Shown: piece after piece, positions 52,101 to 64,000 of the stretch
Position numbering within the stretch: the stretch's first letter is position 1
Layout: each line of letters begins with the position of its first letter
Assembly (NCBI GenBank): GCA_036345935.2
Contig: JADWOT020000001.1
Location: forward strand, 7,033,873-7,097,872
Reading direction: 5' to 3'
DNA from: Taenia hydatigena
Taxonomy: Eukaryota; Platyhelminthes; Cestoda; Cyclophyllidea; Taeniidae
DNA length: 64,000 nt
Program-made: the position numbers and the translations under genes
Notes under the pieces: model-generated
Databases searched by the model: none
Told to the model about the DNA's origin: nothing
What the model saw: the letters and a program-made list of their open reading frames with translations, nothing else

Positions 52101-54032
52101 ACAAAATGAGATTAGCAAGTGAAGCATTCGCTTTATAGAGTGGAGGATCATTCCTATTTAATCAACTCGATGCTGCTTGGTTTGGTCTGTTTAAGAACAT
52201 TCAATAGAGGTTTTTAACAGTGGTATTATCAGTAATGTGTTCTAGTGTCTGGTTTTCCATCCGTCCTTCAAAGCCGCCCTTTCCCGATGGAGCATTACTT
52301 TTTCAATTTTATATCCGAGTATTCCAGTGGCCGCTCGTAGGGAAACCGTATCAGAGGTCGTGCTGCCGCGGTCTCATTTCAAATTCCCGAACCACAGGTT
52401 AAAGGAATGTTCCAAACGATATATTTTTCGGGTTTACTTAAAGGAGGTGGTGATAAATTCTTTTTCACTCATGCGCTCGAAATAGAGCAAATAATGGGGT
52501 ATAAATAAACCAAATTTAATTGCATCTGGTAATTAGGTTACTGTAATGCACCGATTCTTCCCAGATGTGGTAGAGGATAGTGCAAGAATTGTTAGTAGAG
52601 CATGATTGGGATGAGAGGTAGTGGTGATGACCGCAGGGCCACTCGGATTAGCAGAGGCACAAACCGCAGATTTGAGAGGGTCCTCGAGGTCAGATATGTT
52701 TTCAAACAAGCTAGGCAACCAATATAATGCGGAAGATAAAATGTAACATCGTTTAGTATGCACTCGCCAACTTATTCTACCCCAACACAACATCTCATGC
52801 TGTGGAGGTTTTCGTGATATATTTCCGCCTCTCGTTTCGCTTCGTCTAATGAGTCTGAACGCAAACAAGCATATCACTCGTTGCTTATAATCACGTTCAA
52901 TTATAATCCATTTTTTAAAAGTCCAGACTTTACAACGATTTCTATAATCCAAATATGTTTATTCCTGCTTTCATTATGACATATTTGCTCTATTTGTCTG
53001 ATGTACTATCTTTCGTCGATTTCACTCACCTCGTGTTTTTCGCGTAAATGTTCTCTCTTCTTCTTTTTAACATTTTGCTCGTACAATGTGTGATAATGAT
53101 GAAGTCTCTCATTTCCACAGTAACCTTGGAACTAGACATTTAACTTCAGCCACTTATAAAGACTTGCCTCTAATTTTATTCAGAAAAGCTTAGCAATTTC
53201 TTTTTTGTCTTAGCCATTTTATTTGCGCTTCAAAGGTTGACTACAAGGAAAGTTTGCCCATTCGTCTTTTACAATAAGCTTTACCTTGTATCAGTCCAAA
53301 TGCTGGGCGACGCCTTCACATTTCTATCCGAGTGACTCAGGTCTGGTACCCTAACGCATGGCATCTTATAAATTTTAGACCATTTGATTGATCAATGTCT
53401 TCCAAAATTAACTGGAATACACTGCGTTGACATCAAATAAATTACAACTCAGAGGGGAGAGAAATTAACACACCATTGAACCGTGACTGAACTAATTTAA
53501 TGCAGCATGCAAATCACACAGTGCCATAATGCGGCGTATCGACAGCACAATGACTATGTAGGGACGCAGATTAAACTGTTTATTGCAATGGCTTTTAAGA
53601 GTCAGAGTGGCAATCATGAGAGGAGAAATAAGAAGGCGGTGATGAGGATAAGCAGTGCAGACATCCAAAGAGTGCGTTTTGATCCCCTTTTAAGAAGCAG
53701 TGTGAAGCCCACCAATGGAAAGAATCGAGCGTAGGCTGATGGATTGGTAAGATGCTCCTCTGATTGCTCACTACTCAAGTGGCTTTAAGGAAGTGACCTC
53801 ACTGCCTCAAGGGAGTTAAATCCGGCCGGAAATGTCGTCAAATGATCGCATTCGCACACCACAACTAAGATGGCTGTCTCACGCGTTACCTAAAGTTGAA
53901 TGCACAAACTGTCGCGTCAGTTTTACAAGGCATAGTTCTACACGAACTGCATAAAGCGGACCGAATCATAGAGTAAAGGCGCAGACGACGAAGATCCTTA
54001 ACAATTTAGCTATTTTAGCGGATTTTACTCAC
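49133..54032. other. No supported gene; weak - strand frame near 52.5-52.9 kb
   Basis: The - strand frame at 52533-52952 (139 codons) has a Ser/Thr/Pro-rich end after an acceptor-like TTGGTTGCCTAG near 52710 and could be a last exon of the gene to its right. Otherwise only short frames; the + frame at 53507-53734 is lysine/arginine-rich but unsupported. Confidence 0.35.
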
Positions 54033-54238
54033 AGTAGTTGAAGCTGAAGTGCGGCATCTTAACATCTATTACTAGCATGTCCATATCTCTGGAGGCAAGG
54101 AATTCAGAAAGAATGATGGTAGAGGCCTGTCTTCTCTTACCTACAGAGTCTTGCATATTCGCTATGTGGATACGAAGGTTCCTCCTCTTAAACGCAGTAA
54201 ATGTTTGGTCCATTAAGTGACACTCTTCGTCCGTAAGT
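54033..54238 (-). CDS. Candidate internal exon, unknown protein
   Basis: A very good acceptor (TTTTGATTCCTATTCAG) opens a frame beginning LTDEECHLMDQTFTAFKRRN, followed by an alternating segment RDMDMLVIDVKMPHFSF. It ends at T|GTGAGT. An internal GTAAGAG donor at 54140 could shorten it to 98 nt. It probably belongs to the same gene as the exons at 54.7 and 56.3-57.1 kb, but I could not connect the phases. Confidence 0.33.
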
Positions 54239-54719
54239 CTGAATAGGAATCAAAAAATCTTTAAAACTCGATGTATACTTCCTACTCACAAATTTCGTTA
54301 GGTCAGTGCATTTGAGTGGCTGCAGATTGTCTATCAAGGCACTACCGAGATCGGCTGTCTACTTCATCCTTACTGAAAATGGGTTGCAGTGTTTATTTTA
54401 AAATACTGTGCAAATGCGTAATCATTCATGCCACCATTCTAGTGGCTCCATGGTAGCACTAGGTACGATTTCCAACCCTAGTTGAGCACCCACATTTATG
54501 TAACTATTCACTTAAAATAGAAGAGCTATTTTAAATGTCGTCACCTCGCATTCAGACGTGGACCAGACTTTGCTGTCCGCCCTTAAGTGGTTGCACGATG
54601 GTTTTCATAAGGATACGGATAGAGGAGTGGATTTTCTGGAGAATATCTGTGCACTTCCTTCTCTTTTAGCTAGCGATGGGCAGCGAAGAAGGTGTTTGTG
54701 TCGTTCTTTGCCATCTCAC

Positions 54720-54823
54720 ATCTCTAGCATGTTGCAGCGCCGAGATCCTGGCTCTGTGGAAATCCACGTTGCTCACAAAGGATGTGTAGTTCTGCTTTAC
54801 CTCTTCGAGCGACACCACATGCT
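54720..54823 (-). CDS. Candidate coiled-coil exon
   Basis: Between acceptor CTCTCTTGGAAG and donor GAT|GTGAGA, the - strand encodes VVSLEEVKQNYTSFVSNVDF and then HRARISALQHARD, with hydrophobic spacing typical of a coiled coil. The + strand is open for 98 codons over the same bases (54558-54854), so the strand is not certain. Confidence 0.3.
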
Positions 54824-56284
54824 CTTCCAAGAGAGTAGAAGGACATCAATCTAAAAGTTTTCTTCCTTTATTCTCTTTTATAGTAAGAATGGCAGTAAAT
54901 CAATTATGAACTCTTATGTCGATGTGGAGATGGAAATGCACCGTGCCCGTGTTTTCGATTTGAAAGTCCAAATCTTCGCATCAAAAGCGAAGGCTCATTT
55001 GGAGCAAAGAAGATGTCACTGGTGCTTAATAATGAATGTAACACGGGTGGTGGAGCTCATATTGGCAAGTGGCAAATGCGCTCTGGTTTGCATCAGTACC
55101 CGCTGGACATGTGAGGGATCAATCAAATGCGTTCTGGTTCAGTCAAGTAAAGGCAATCTGAGTTAAACCAGGTTGATTAATGTGGGCAGTAGTAGTGAGA
55201 GTGAGCTTATGGCACAGCATGTGGAGATGGGTTGTCGTTTACGGGAATGTTGAGATCACAGCTATCCATATCTATGATGAAAGACTTCGAGGATTATCAA
55301 TGATACGGCGCTCATCTTGAGTAGAACTTATGCATGAGATTAACGTTAAAAGGGCAATGTTATGCCTATCAGTGATTTTATAGGCCGTAGTGAGTTTCAA
55401 CCTGCGGTCTCGAGTAGCCATTCGTGAAAATTTTCGACCACGCGTAAAAGGCCTCACCTCGAATACCTTATCACGGAATAGCTCAAAAGATAAATCAACT
55501 CCAGGAGCGATGAGCACTACTTACAACACGAATCGAAAAATTTTACTACCACACATTTGAGAAAGATTTTGCTTAAGGAAACGCATCAGCCACCGCTTAA
55601 ATCCCTAGTGAATTCCAAGGACAAACGCTGGTTTATGTTGGGCAGCTCAGATATCCTAATACCTTCTGTCCAAATTCTCAGGTATTATGAAATAGTGAGC
55701 TTTGGGTTGCGCTCAAAAGACTCGCTTGGAATAAGCTTAAACAGTTATGTAGCAACCAACATGGATCAAAATTACGGTTTGTGCAACCCAATGTCTAAGC
55801 AGTGAATTCGATCTCTTATCATAGAGCGATTAATCGGTAGCTTATTCTTTCCTTCGCTTCCACTACCAGTAAAGTACTTCGAATTGGCAATGACTTTCTG
55901 TTCTAGAACCATTGAGGCGAACTAAGATTTGACTCAAAGCTATTGCATTATTTGCATCCGTCTTTGTTTGAGACTTGAAATCGTAACTGTCTCAAAAGAA
56001 TGAAAAGATGCAATGATTGTATCAAAATTATGGTATTGCGCTACTGCGATGAAATGTGACTGCCGCAAAGTCCCAGTAGCATGCTTGTTTACAAAGCCAG
56101 ATCTAATGTTAAAGCAACAATGTCTGCGGTCACACATGGCGTTGTATTTGAGAGAACGCTAAGCATAAAAGGCTTTTTAAAGCGTCTGCAACTTGCGCAT
56201 CAATAAGCCAATGGCGACTTTAATTTTGAAAATTTTTTAGCTACTACAATCATTGTGCATGGCAGCCTTGTAGTCACCACCTAC

Positions 56285-57050
56285 CCACCCATCAACGCCA
56301 TTTCCAACAAGTAAAGGTGTAAATGCTGAGGTCGGTAATTGACGCACGGATGAGTAAAATTGAAGGCAGCCATCAGCATTCCTTACAATAAGTAAGAAAA
56401 TCATCACGATGAGGCAATATTCACTCGAAAATTGGAATAAAAGTGCTACAAATTGATGTGTGAAGGTATAATGCTCCAGAATTCTTCGCCTCAACCATCC
56501 GAATATGAGTTCAGATTAGGAGGAATTATGCGCCTAGTAAGGCAGAAGAACAAATTACTTCTCTGCCTCCCCTGCAATTACACCGCCCTGAATTATTGCA
56601 TAGGTAATTACACTACTCTGTGTTCCTTGCCTTTTAGCCCTCACGCAGGTGGTATACAAGCCTTTCCACTTCACATGCTCCCTTATTTACCTTATCTTTC
56701 GAGACGTGGATTAAACACTACTACCAGGCTGGTGGATGCCATCACAAACCTAGGACAGACTTAGACTTACCAGTTGGTCGAGATGTTTACCTTGCAACAA
56801 CGAGAAACTGGGAACAGGATTGGGAGGATAATAAGTGTGCTTGGAGTTCCAAACTGAAAGCCACATCAATATCCTCAATGAAATAGCTGTACAAGATGAG
56901 AGGCTCGTACACTCTGCTCCCATCTACAGCAACCAAGAGTGTCAGGCAGTCGAACCTCTTGAGCACCTTCAATTCCTGTAGTACCTTCAAGATATTTGAA
57001 ATCGTGTCTTTGCACAGACGGTGACACTTTTTGATCTTACGTTCCTGCCT
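56285..57050 (-). CDS. Candidate two linked exons of an unknown protein
   Basis: Exon 57050-56791 (260 nt) follows acceptor TTTATCACATAG. It is open throughout and encodes a basic start (RQERKIKKCHRLCKDTI), two hydrophobic helix- or strand-like segments (KVLKRFDCLTLLVAVDG and VYEPLILYSYFIEDIDVAF) and a Ser/Gln-rich end. It finishes at donor AAG|GTAAAC in phase 2. Exon 2 begins at 56381 after TTATTGTAAG and reads on in the same phase through NADGCLQFYSSVRQLPTSAF, ending at GTAGGT or GTGGGT near 56285. A possible next exon lies at 56124-55940. This is the best-looking of the unrecognised exon sets here. The fold suggested is mixed alpha/beta, but I cannot name a family. Confidence 0.4.
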
Positions 57051-59362
57051 CTATGTGATAAAGATAAAAATTTTAATAACGATTATTTATTTAAGAGTAA
57101 TTTTCACAAAAATCCTTATGTACGATTAAAATACATGGATTCGCATTATGCGGCCTTCTGCACTTAATAATCAGTGAGCTGTCTGTGTTCAAGCTAAAGG
57201 GAATTGAATAGATTTATGTCGACAATGAAAGCAGAAGTGGTCGCTGTTACTGAAACAAGTCGAGTGAGTATTGCAATACTACTGAGAAGAAGCGTTAACA
57301 AATGCAACAATCGACGATTCAGCGCTGATGCTGAAATAATTAAGCACCATGACGTTGATTTGAGCGTACTGACAGATAGTTTCCAGATTACCACGTTCTG
57401 CATTGTGCGTTGGACACTTCTCTGTGGATTTGATCTGCAACCTCGACCTTCACTTTATATCAGGCCGATTATCTAACTATGAATAAAATCCGCATGTTCA
57501 GGTTGTAGTCATTTTGACTAATTGCAACCTTCTGAATAAGCTCAAGTTTTACTTTGCTCTCATTTACACTAGCATGACACTTTCAACACGAGCTGATAGC
57601 AATAAATATATGAATACACAGTTTAAGCCTTTACCAGAAGTAAATTCGATTTACCGAATCGGACACTAAGTGAAAGGAAGAAATGCCAGCACACAGAAGT
57701 AGACACACGTTGATCCCTCACCAGAAAGAATGGTGAGTAGGAATTCATATTTATTTGTAGCAATTTCGTGGTAAAGCTCCCCAGGTCTCACCGATTGGCT
57801 TGACGGCAAGAAGAGTGGTTCTTCAAGTAAACTTCACTTAAATTTATGCTTGTGTAGACAGTTTTTGTCCAACTTATCATTTCCGAAAGATGATATAACA
57901 TACGATCAATCGCATCATTAGTAAACGAGATGCAGCGCCTGCATTAAGTCGAACATGATGTGATGTAGGATAACGAAAGGCGGGAGTGTCACCTCTTCCG
58001 CTTACACACCGAATGAAACTCACGACCCGCAAACATCTGTAACCGCATTTCGTCTACTATACTTTTATTTGCATCCGTTTTGATAAACTCGCCTGCATAA
58101 GAATGCTGCTTCACTTGCAGAAATGCACAGGCATGCATTTTTCTCCAAAGTCTTGCATGCACGCACTCATAACTACTTTTGCTGTAAGAAATATGATAAG
58201 GTACGAAATGCCTATCCTCTACGCATCAGAAATCTACGATGGCTAAGCGATTTTTAGCAAGAAAATTTTGCTCCATTAGAATTTTTCATTGTAAAGACTT
58301 ACACCGCACGCACCGCTGTTCAGTAATTTTCCTTGCACATTGTTCATCTTGCTAAGCGAACCTCTATACTATTGAAAGAGCCTCAGCACATCAACAGCGT
58401 AGGGGAAGTTGTCAACTATTGCAGCATTTCTATTTTGCTTTGGTCTGTTTGCTGACTAACACTAAAGTGGTATTTTGATTCCACAAATTGATGCTCAAAG
58501 CAGCAGGTGCTTCCTGTGTATCTTGTGCCTTAAAATATTCGAATCACTCATCTATTGCTTTTATGGGGAACGCATGATTGAGCTTGCAGATGTTTTAGAC
58601 AGATTGCGTCATGTTTACTTTGCCACAAATGCATTTACACTTCATTAATCTACCTTGCATCTCAACTGTCAACTGTCACTACTTTAGTGGCCTGCATTTC
58701 CACTGGAAAATTTGCATCAGATGCACGTTGGCCATAATTACGGGCATCGGTACTTCCACTTGACTTCGCCAATGCGACCGATGGAGAGCATCGTTTGATT
58801 ATGATTACGACTGTGGGTCACAAGTCGTGAAGATCACCGGACTTAAGCTGATATTCTCTCATTTGAGCAGCATTTGGCGGGCTTAAGGTTAATCAACATG
58901 AGGTGAAATCGGTGTCGCTTAACATCAGAACTTACAGCAGGAGGAAACGAATCGACAACAAATCACATGCACTCATCACTCGTGTATTTTATCAGATTCA
59001 AAATTGCATGCGATGCTGAAGCGCCAGCACAGCGTCCCCTAAGCCAGTTCAAGTTACGCGGTGGCTGCAGGGTGATGCACCACAGCACTACTGTGAATCA
59101 CCAGCGTCTACTTCGATGTGGTTAGTAACGTTGTCACCACTGTGGCCTACGAAAACGCCTCCATGTGCAGAACGACGCCAAGCCAATATATTGTAACCCG
59201 CCACGCGTCAATCACAAAACACCTTCCACTTCGTTCCGAATTAATCCCCCCTCCCCCATGAATAAAGGTGCAGGTCTTTTCAAGTATAATAAAATAGCAT
59301 TCATTTTAAGCTTTTCAACACTTTACAGCATGACGCCATAGACTGGCACATCGTAAGTATAC
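57051..59362. other. No supported gene
   Basis: Should contain 5' parts of the candidate gene to its left, if that is real, and the 3' flank of the gene to its right. I could not identify exons. Frames at 57194-57476 are open on both strands and look like chance. Confidence 0.4.
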
Positions 59363-60301
59363 TTAGGCGCGTTGAGTCCTTCTCCTACTCCACATGACTT
59401 TGAGCCAGGCCCAGCGTAATATCTCTACAAAATCGATCGTCAAATCGTTCTGCCGCCTGTTACACCAAATGCGCCAGTTTTGAAATAGCCTACAGAAGGG
59501 GGGAAACTGAAAACCACCTAAGACCTCAAACGTCCTCTCCATGCAGTCCAAATTTGGATAGGGAACCGTCATTTTCCACATCGTGTTAGTCAACACAAAT
59601 GTCTGATTTTGCGTGAGGATATCACCTAGCGCGTTTAGGTGTTCATCCTCCCGGCGTTCGAAATCCACATAATCAAGATATAAAATAACACAGTCATAAT
59701 CGCTCAATTGCATCCTTTGCCCCACTGCTTCAACTCCTTCCCACCACTCACACGTGTCCAGTAGAGCAACATCTCCTGTTTTCAAAAATCGGCCCCACTG
59801 ATCCGAAAAGTATGGGATATCCGATGATACATCCAAGCAGAGACGAATGGGGGGAGCAGAATGTAACAATGACAAATCACATTTGTATCGTGTCATTTTG
59901 AATGGCGGCAGTCTTGCGCAACGACACGGCGTGGTGATCACACAGCTTATGGGACCTCGTACATAAGCAGGGAGCACTTGCGACGGAAGCCGACGAAAGA
60001 GCCTTTCTTCTTGGTCGTAATACGCTGCTGCGTTACCCGCGCTATTGCGGAAAATTTGATTTCTCTTATCAAAAAGCATTAGGCAGATGTATCCATCCAC
60101 CCATTTCATGCAATTCAGGCTAAATTCGTTATGAGTCTCATAAATCCAAGAAGCCAGGGGCGTTTGAGTATTGGCTGTTCCCTCCTAAAAGCAGTGCTTT
60201 TACTGATAAATTCCAGTGGCGTTCGCAGAGAAAATGAACATCAAAAGGATATAGTAGAGCCTTGCAATGGACGCAGATTCAACAAGACCTACCTGAGACA
60301 T
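59363..60301 (-). CDS. Two-exon gene, 276-residue protein of unknown function
   Basis: Exon 1 (60301-60293) is only ATG TCT CAG, ending at a near-perfect donor CAG|GTAGGT. A 108-nt intron ends in ACTGCTTTTAG. Exon 2 (60184-59363) joins in phase 0 and is open for 273 codons, well beyond chance at this composition. The protein starts MSQEGTANTQTPLASWIYET. It is rich in Trp, Tyr and Cys and has no signal peptide or membrane segment. It includes VILYLDYVDFERREDE, a run resembling a buried strand with acidic residues, and ends in a basic tail (VMWSRRRTQRA). I recognise no catalytic motif or family. It is probably a soluble intracellular protein, perhaps lineage-restricted. The tiny first exon plus exact phase makes the start convincing. 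Confidence 0.75.
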
Positions 60302-61087
60302 TATTGCGTAAAATCTAAAAGCAACTGCTTAAATGAAGCCTAGATTAGGTGACAAGGGATCACTAGCCAGGTATGATCACTTCTTTTATCCAGCCAATTG
60401 GCAAAGCCCATCGACCAACTAAGATTCTCAAGTGCTACTTCAAAGTGTTTGGAAGGACGTGCAGAGGTCCTGGCAACACCGCATCAGAAAATAATTTTAA
60501 CGGTCTTATTATTTTACATAATTTTGTCTTGTATACATGAAATCACAAATGATAAAGCTGTTGGAATTTTGAATGCCGTAATTGGAGTACGATCAAATTG
60601 GAATAGAGGAGCATTCTGTGACATGTGATTCAGCGAATTAGTGTGAAGGAGGTGTTATTAATGCAGTATAAAATGTGGAGGGTGGCTGCAATCTTGAACA
60701 GATGTTCATTTTTTAGGTTAGTGGGTAAACTGATGCAGACTGCAAAGTGTGTGCCAATACAGTGCCTTGGAAAAAAAAGGGAAATCCAAACTAACCTTTT
60801 TATTACTAAAGCAGTTTAAACTAACCTGACAAGGGCTATTTTTTAATTAATCAACTCTACGATAGTCTGCGTCGATATCTGAAGTTGCAGGTGGTTCAAC
60901 CAGCTGCACGCGTACTCAACAGAAACACAAGTGATAGGGACACTGCCACCTCCCTCGGTGGAATATACAAGCCTTTAATGGATAGTCCTCAAGGTGGGAC
61001 TGGTAAGTATTAGTGTCACCTTAGCAATTAAGACAACCTAAGTATGCCTTACAAGGGGACAAGCGGGATGCCACCGACGCCTATCAC
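60302..61087. other. 5' flank of the 59.4-60.3 kb gene; no other gene seen
   Basis: Presumably carries the promoter of the - strand gene. No TATA-like element is clear. Short + frames at 60398-60819 look like chance. Confidence 0.4.
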
Positions 61088-61353
61088 TCAGTGCCTGACT
61101 ATATCGTGGTTGTTGTGCAGCAATGGGGATAAGGAATGAACAGGGGTACAGCAACAGCTAATCAACGCGTTTCTTCGCATTTGTCGTCTCTTAGGATTTG
61201 CTTCACTACTACCGTCATCATTTACTCTGACTCGTTGACCACAGATTGAAGTTGGATGAAAGTTACAACGAGGCGTGGGAGGGAGAAGAGCAAACTGATA
61301 AGTTACTTCATTATCAGCCACGAAGTTGAGCAAACGAAAACACTCCTTGTCAT
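61088..61353 (-). CDS. Candidate terminal exon, unknown protein
   Basis: After an acceptor-like TGCTGTAAACAG the - strand frame reads DDKECFRLLNFVADNEVTYQ and then a basic, Ser/Asn-containing stretch (SSEANPKRRQMRRN) to a stop at 61088. A GTAAAT donor-like site about 40 codons in could end the exon earlier. The + strand is open over part of the same region. It would lie upstream of, and on the same strand as, the 59.4-60.3 kb gene. Confidence 0.28.
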
Positions 61354-64000
61354 CTGTTTACAGCATTTTTGTTTTCATTTTACTTCTCATTGGATCACGA
61401 GATTTTATAAAGTTTTCTTCGCAAAAACTTGTCAGCAGATGCACCGTTTTCCTCTTCCTCCTCGATCTTCAGAATATCAGACTCCTTTAACAAGTACAGG
61501 ATGCGTCCAAGGCCTAGATCCAGTCATGCCGCTTCGCGCGTTCGGCGAAAGATTTTGACAGTCCGATAAGAGCGTGGCTTTTGCGTTTTTATCCACCCGT
61601 TGCTCTTCAGGTTTGTGTGTGTGTCTTTGCAGTGTATAGGTCTTGCATGGCCAAATAAAAGAGCGAGCTTAAGAAATTACGTTTCTGATTGCTATCAACC
61701 GAATAGCGTGCTTTATACCAACAAATCCCGTGCCTTTTGATGGAAAAAGCTAAAGTGATCAAACTACTGATTTGTGCATACATGGATTTAGTTTCAGTCG
61801 CTTTCATAAGCAGTCTATCATATCAAGATTGCCTTGGTAGAGCGATGGTAGAGGACCTACGATATCATTGTGGATTCTTTCCACTGGGACCCCTTCAACG
61901 TAGGTTGGAGCGATGTGTTCACTGTGGTATAAGGCACTCTAAAAGCGCCTTAGGTGTCGCAAGTTAAGCACCACCCACTTGGTCCAGTTACTTGTGTAGC
62001 GCTCTTAAAGAACTGCTTGCACCAATGCCTATGATGCCGTTAGACACAGTGGAGGCCTAACGCCTTTATAATATTGTAAAACTTCATCCCTCAGAGAATG
62101 TTTCACCCATTATTGGCACATCTATCTCACTTTCTAGACGAGTTTTTGCCTTTGACTGTGGGTTAGTAATAAGAAGGTGAAAGGAAGCCATCGTGCATTA
62201 GAATCGTGAAGGGGTTGGTACTCCGCATCCCCTTCCGGCGATATTTAATACATTTGCACTACAACATTGTGTCCTTCTGTCGAGACTGGTCTACTAGACG
62301 GCGGAGTGTCTGCATTACTATGTGGGTGCTCTATCCTGGCAAATAATAGTTGACACCGTCGTTGAGCAGTCTAATCTTCCTACCCATCCATTATGGCCAT
62401 TGATAAAAGAGGTTTGCCAAATAATGATCCCGCGTTTGACAATCGTCCCCACACTTCTGCACAACAAGAATGTCCTTTCATTTAATGGAGGCAAATTTTA
62501 CCGTCCAGCGAGGAGGCTGGCAGTAATTGATTAAATTTACTCTGACTGTCTTCATATTACACAATGATGCAACGTATGTGGATTTTCCTTTGGCCACTTT
62601 CACCACTCTGCATTGGCGGATTAGGAGTAAGTCCTGTCCGATCTGCAAACACACACAAGAAGTGTTCGCCGCAGATTGTGGTGAAATGGAGTCAACAGTA
62701 CAATTTACTATCGGCCTCCGCATTCGTCGGCATCTAGTGCGACGAAGCATTCGTAAAGGCAAAATTTTGCGCTACAAGTAAGAACAATTACTTATAGGAG
62801 CATTTAAATGAATTGCCTTGAGTATTATTGGCAGTCCCGTTCTGCCAGAAGTTTAAAATAACTTGCGTGGCAAGCGTAACAACACACAGTGATTAGAGTA
62901 TCTCTGCCACAATGACTTCTCTTTCGAGAGGGAACAGATGACACTTTTCTTCATAACAAAGTCCTTTTTTGCTGCTTGCTACTCTCCTAGAGAGCATTTA
63001 GGAAGAGAGACAGAACTGCACGACATCCGTCTCTCCCTCATTCCTTCTGCTGACATCCTGCGTTTCTTCGTGGTGGACCCATGATCGAATGAAACGACTC
63101 TAAGTGGTAAAGCCGTTCCATCTGGACGAATAAGACTGCACATTGACTCGATAGAGTTAGAGGCATGCTGACACAAATCAGTCCCCATTAATCAGACTCC
63201 ATCGGTATCATCTTAACAAACCATTTAACACACTGCCAGAGCAAACAAATGTCTTGACAGCAGCATCAATTTTTACGCATTTACTTTAGAAATTGCGTAA
63301 ATAATTAAGGCTTGATTACACGTAGAGAATATGACAACGCTCCTATATTCTACCCAAACCACCACTACTTGTATTATCACCTTTGACCGGATTCTGTTCA
63401 CATAAAGAGGGAATAGAGACACCGAATGTGGTGAAAACATTACTTAAATTTGTACAATTGACGAAAGAAGAGGCGGGTAGAGGCTGAAGAAAGGTCATCA
63501 GGCGCCTCGGACATAGCAGATTCAAACGCAGAGAAAGTGGGGACATAATAAACTGCCGATGATATGAAGAAGAAGAAGAAGAGTAGGAAATATGGTAGAG
63601 TACAAGCAAATTAGAGTAGCTTTGAGCGCTTCAATCTTGCCGCCAGCGTTCGGATGAAGCAAGAAAGATAACCATGATGATGTCGATGACGCCTGCGAAT
63701 TGTAAACAGGGCTCTTCATTACTACTACATGGTGTTTGCGTCTGCGAGTGGCTCAAATCCTATCCATTCCTTTGGAGGATGAGGTTATGGATACTCCGAA
63801 TGCTTGAGCACTCCAATCTTCCCGATGCAGTCTATGACTTCGCTTACCTCCTTCTTGTAGATTTTCCTCCCAGAGCGGTAGCAGGTAGCATCCATATCCA
63901 CCCTACAGCAATAAGGAAGGCCAATGAACCATTAAGTATAGAAGTAGCTGGGGTACGCAAACAGGCTATTTCCTATTCACACCTCCTCACACGTCAACAA
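61354..64000. other. No supported gene
   Basis: At 62564 a + ATG opens a short hydrophobic peptide (MMQRMWIFLWPLSPLCIGGL) ending at a perfect donor GGA|GTAAGT, like a signal-peptide first exon. The overlapping frame 62527-62781 instead reads a CPIC motif and ends at AA|GTAAGA. These exclude each other, so I call neither. Confidence 0.35.
63566..63583. repeat. (GAA)n microsatellite
   Basis: Six GAA triplets in a row, in otherwise unremarkable sequence. Confidence 0.8.

Noticed and set aside
54906..55166. + strand frame after a strong acceptor at 54892
   Set aside because: The acceptor is good and the first 45 codons look helical, but no partner exon or donor was found and neighbouring candidates are on the - strand.
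62527..62781. Frame with a CPIC motif, possible zinc-binding protein
   Set aside because: A single CxxC without spaced partners is not enough, and an overlapping signal-peptide-like frame competes with it.

Overview
This window looks like nuclear DNA of a metazoan, most likely a flatworm and plausibly a tapeworm. The reasons are an A+T-rich sequence, small multi-exon genes with GT-AG introns, long gene-poor stretches, miniature repeats, and an intron-containing cathepsin L protease of the secreted-invertebrate type. The species assignment is inference. There are no bacterial operons, rRNA, convincing tRNA or CRISPR.

Only two genes are well supported. The first is a complete four-exon cathepsin L-type cysteine protease on the + strand (27203-29315, 337 residues), with signal peptide, ERFNIN propeptide and a full catalytic set. 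The second is a two-exon gene of unknown function on the - strand (59363-60301, 276 residues). Its main frame is longer than chance should give, and it is joined in phase to a three-codon first exon. A C2H2 zinc-finger exon (21013-21100, -) is the next best call.

At this base composition, stop-free frames of 60-120 codons arise often by chance on both strands. I therefore give low confidence to the other exon models (1.8-4.9 kb, 6.3-6.8 kb, 15.2-16.6 kb, 35.0-38.5 kb, 44.2-44.7 kb, 49.0 kb, 54.0-57.1 kb, 61.1 kb). They rest on splice sites, matching phases and protein-like composition, not on homology.

Repeats cluster downstream of the protease. A pair of about 157-bp direct repeats 970 bp apart (29602-30729) resembles a short LTR element without genes (TRIM-like). 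It runs into a degenerate minisatellite of about 53 bp period (30814-31505). A 266-bp fold-back element with 48-bp terminal inverted repeats lies at 33553-33818, followed by two decayed partial copies. A degenerate tandem array lies near 11.3-12.1 kb, and a diverged repeat pair at 25.9-26.3 kb.

Layout: 0-7 kb, possible - strand genes; 7-15 kb, little beyond the degenerate tandem array; 15-17 kb, two candidate small genes on opposite strands; 17-27 kb, mostly empty apart from the zinc-finger exon and a CpG-rich patch near 25 kb; 27-34.2 kb, protease followed by the repeat cluster; 35-38.5 kb, candidate exons and one polyadenylation signal; 38.5-52.5 kb, largely gene-poor; 54-57 kb, candidate - strand gene; 59-61.4 kb, the orphan gene and a possible upstream exon. 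Nothing links these genes into a shared pathway.
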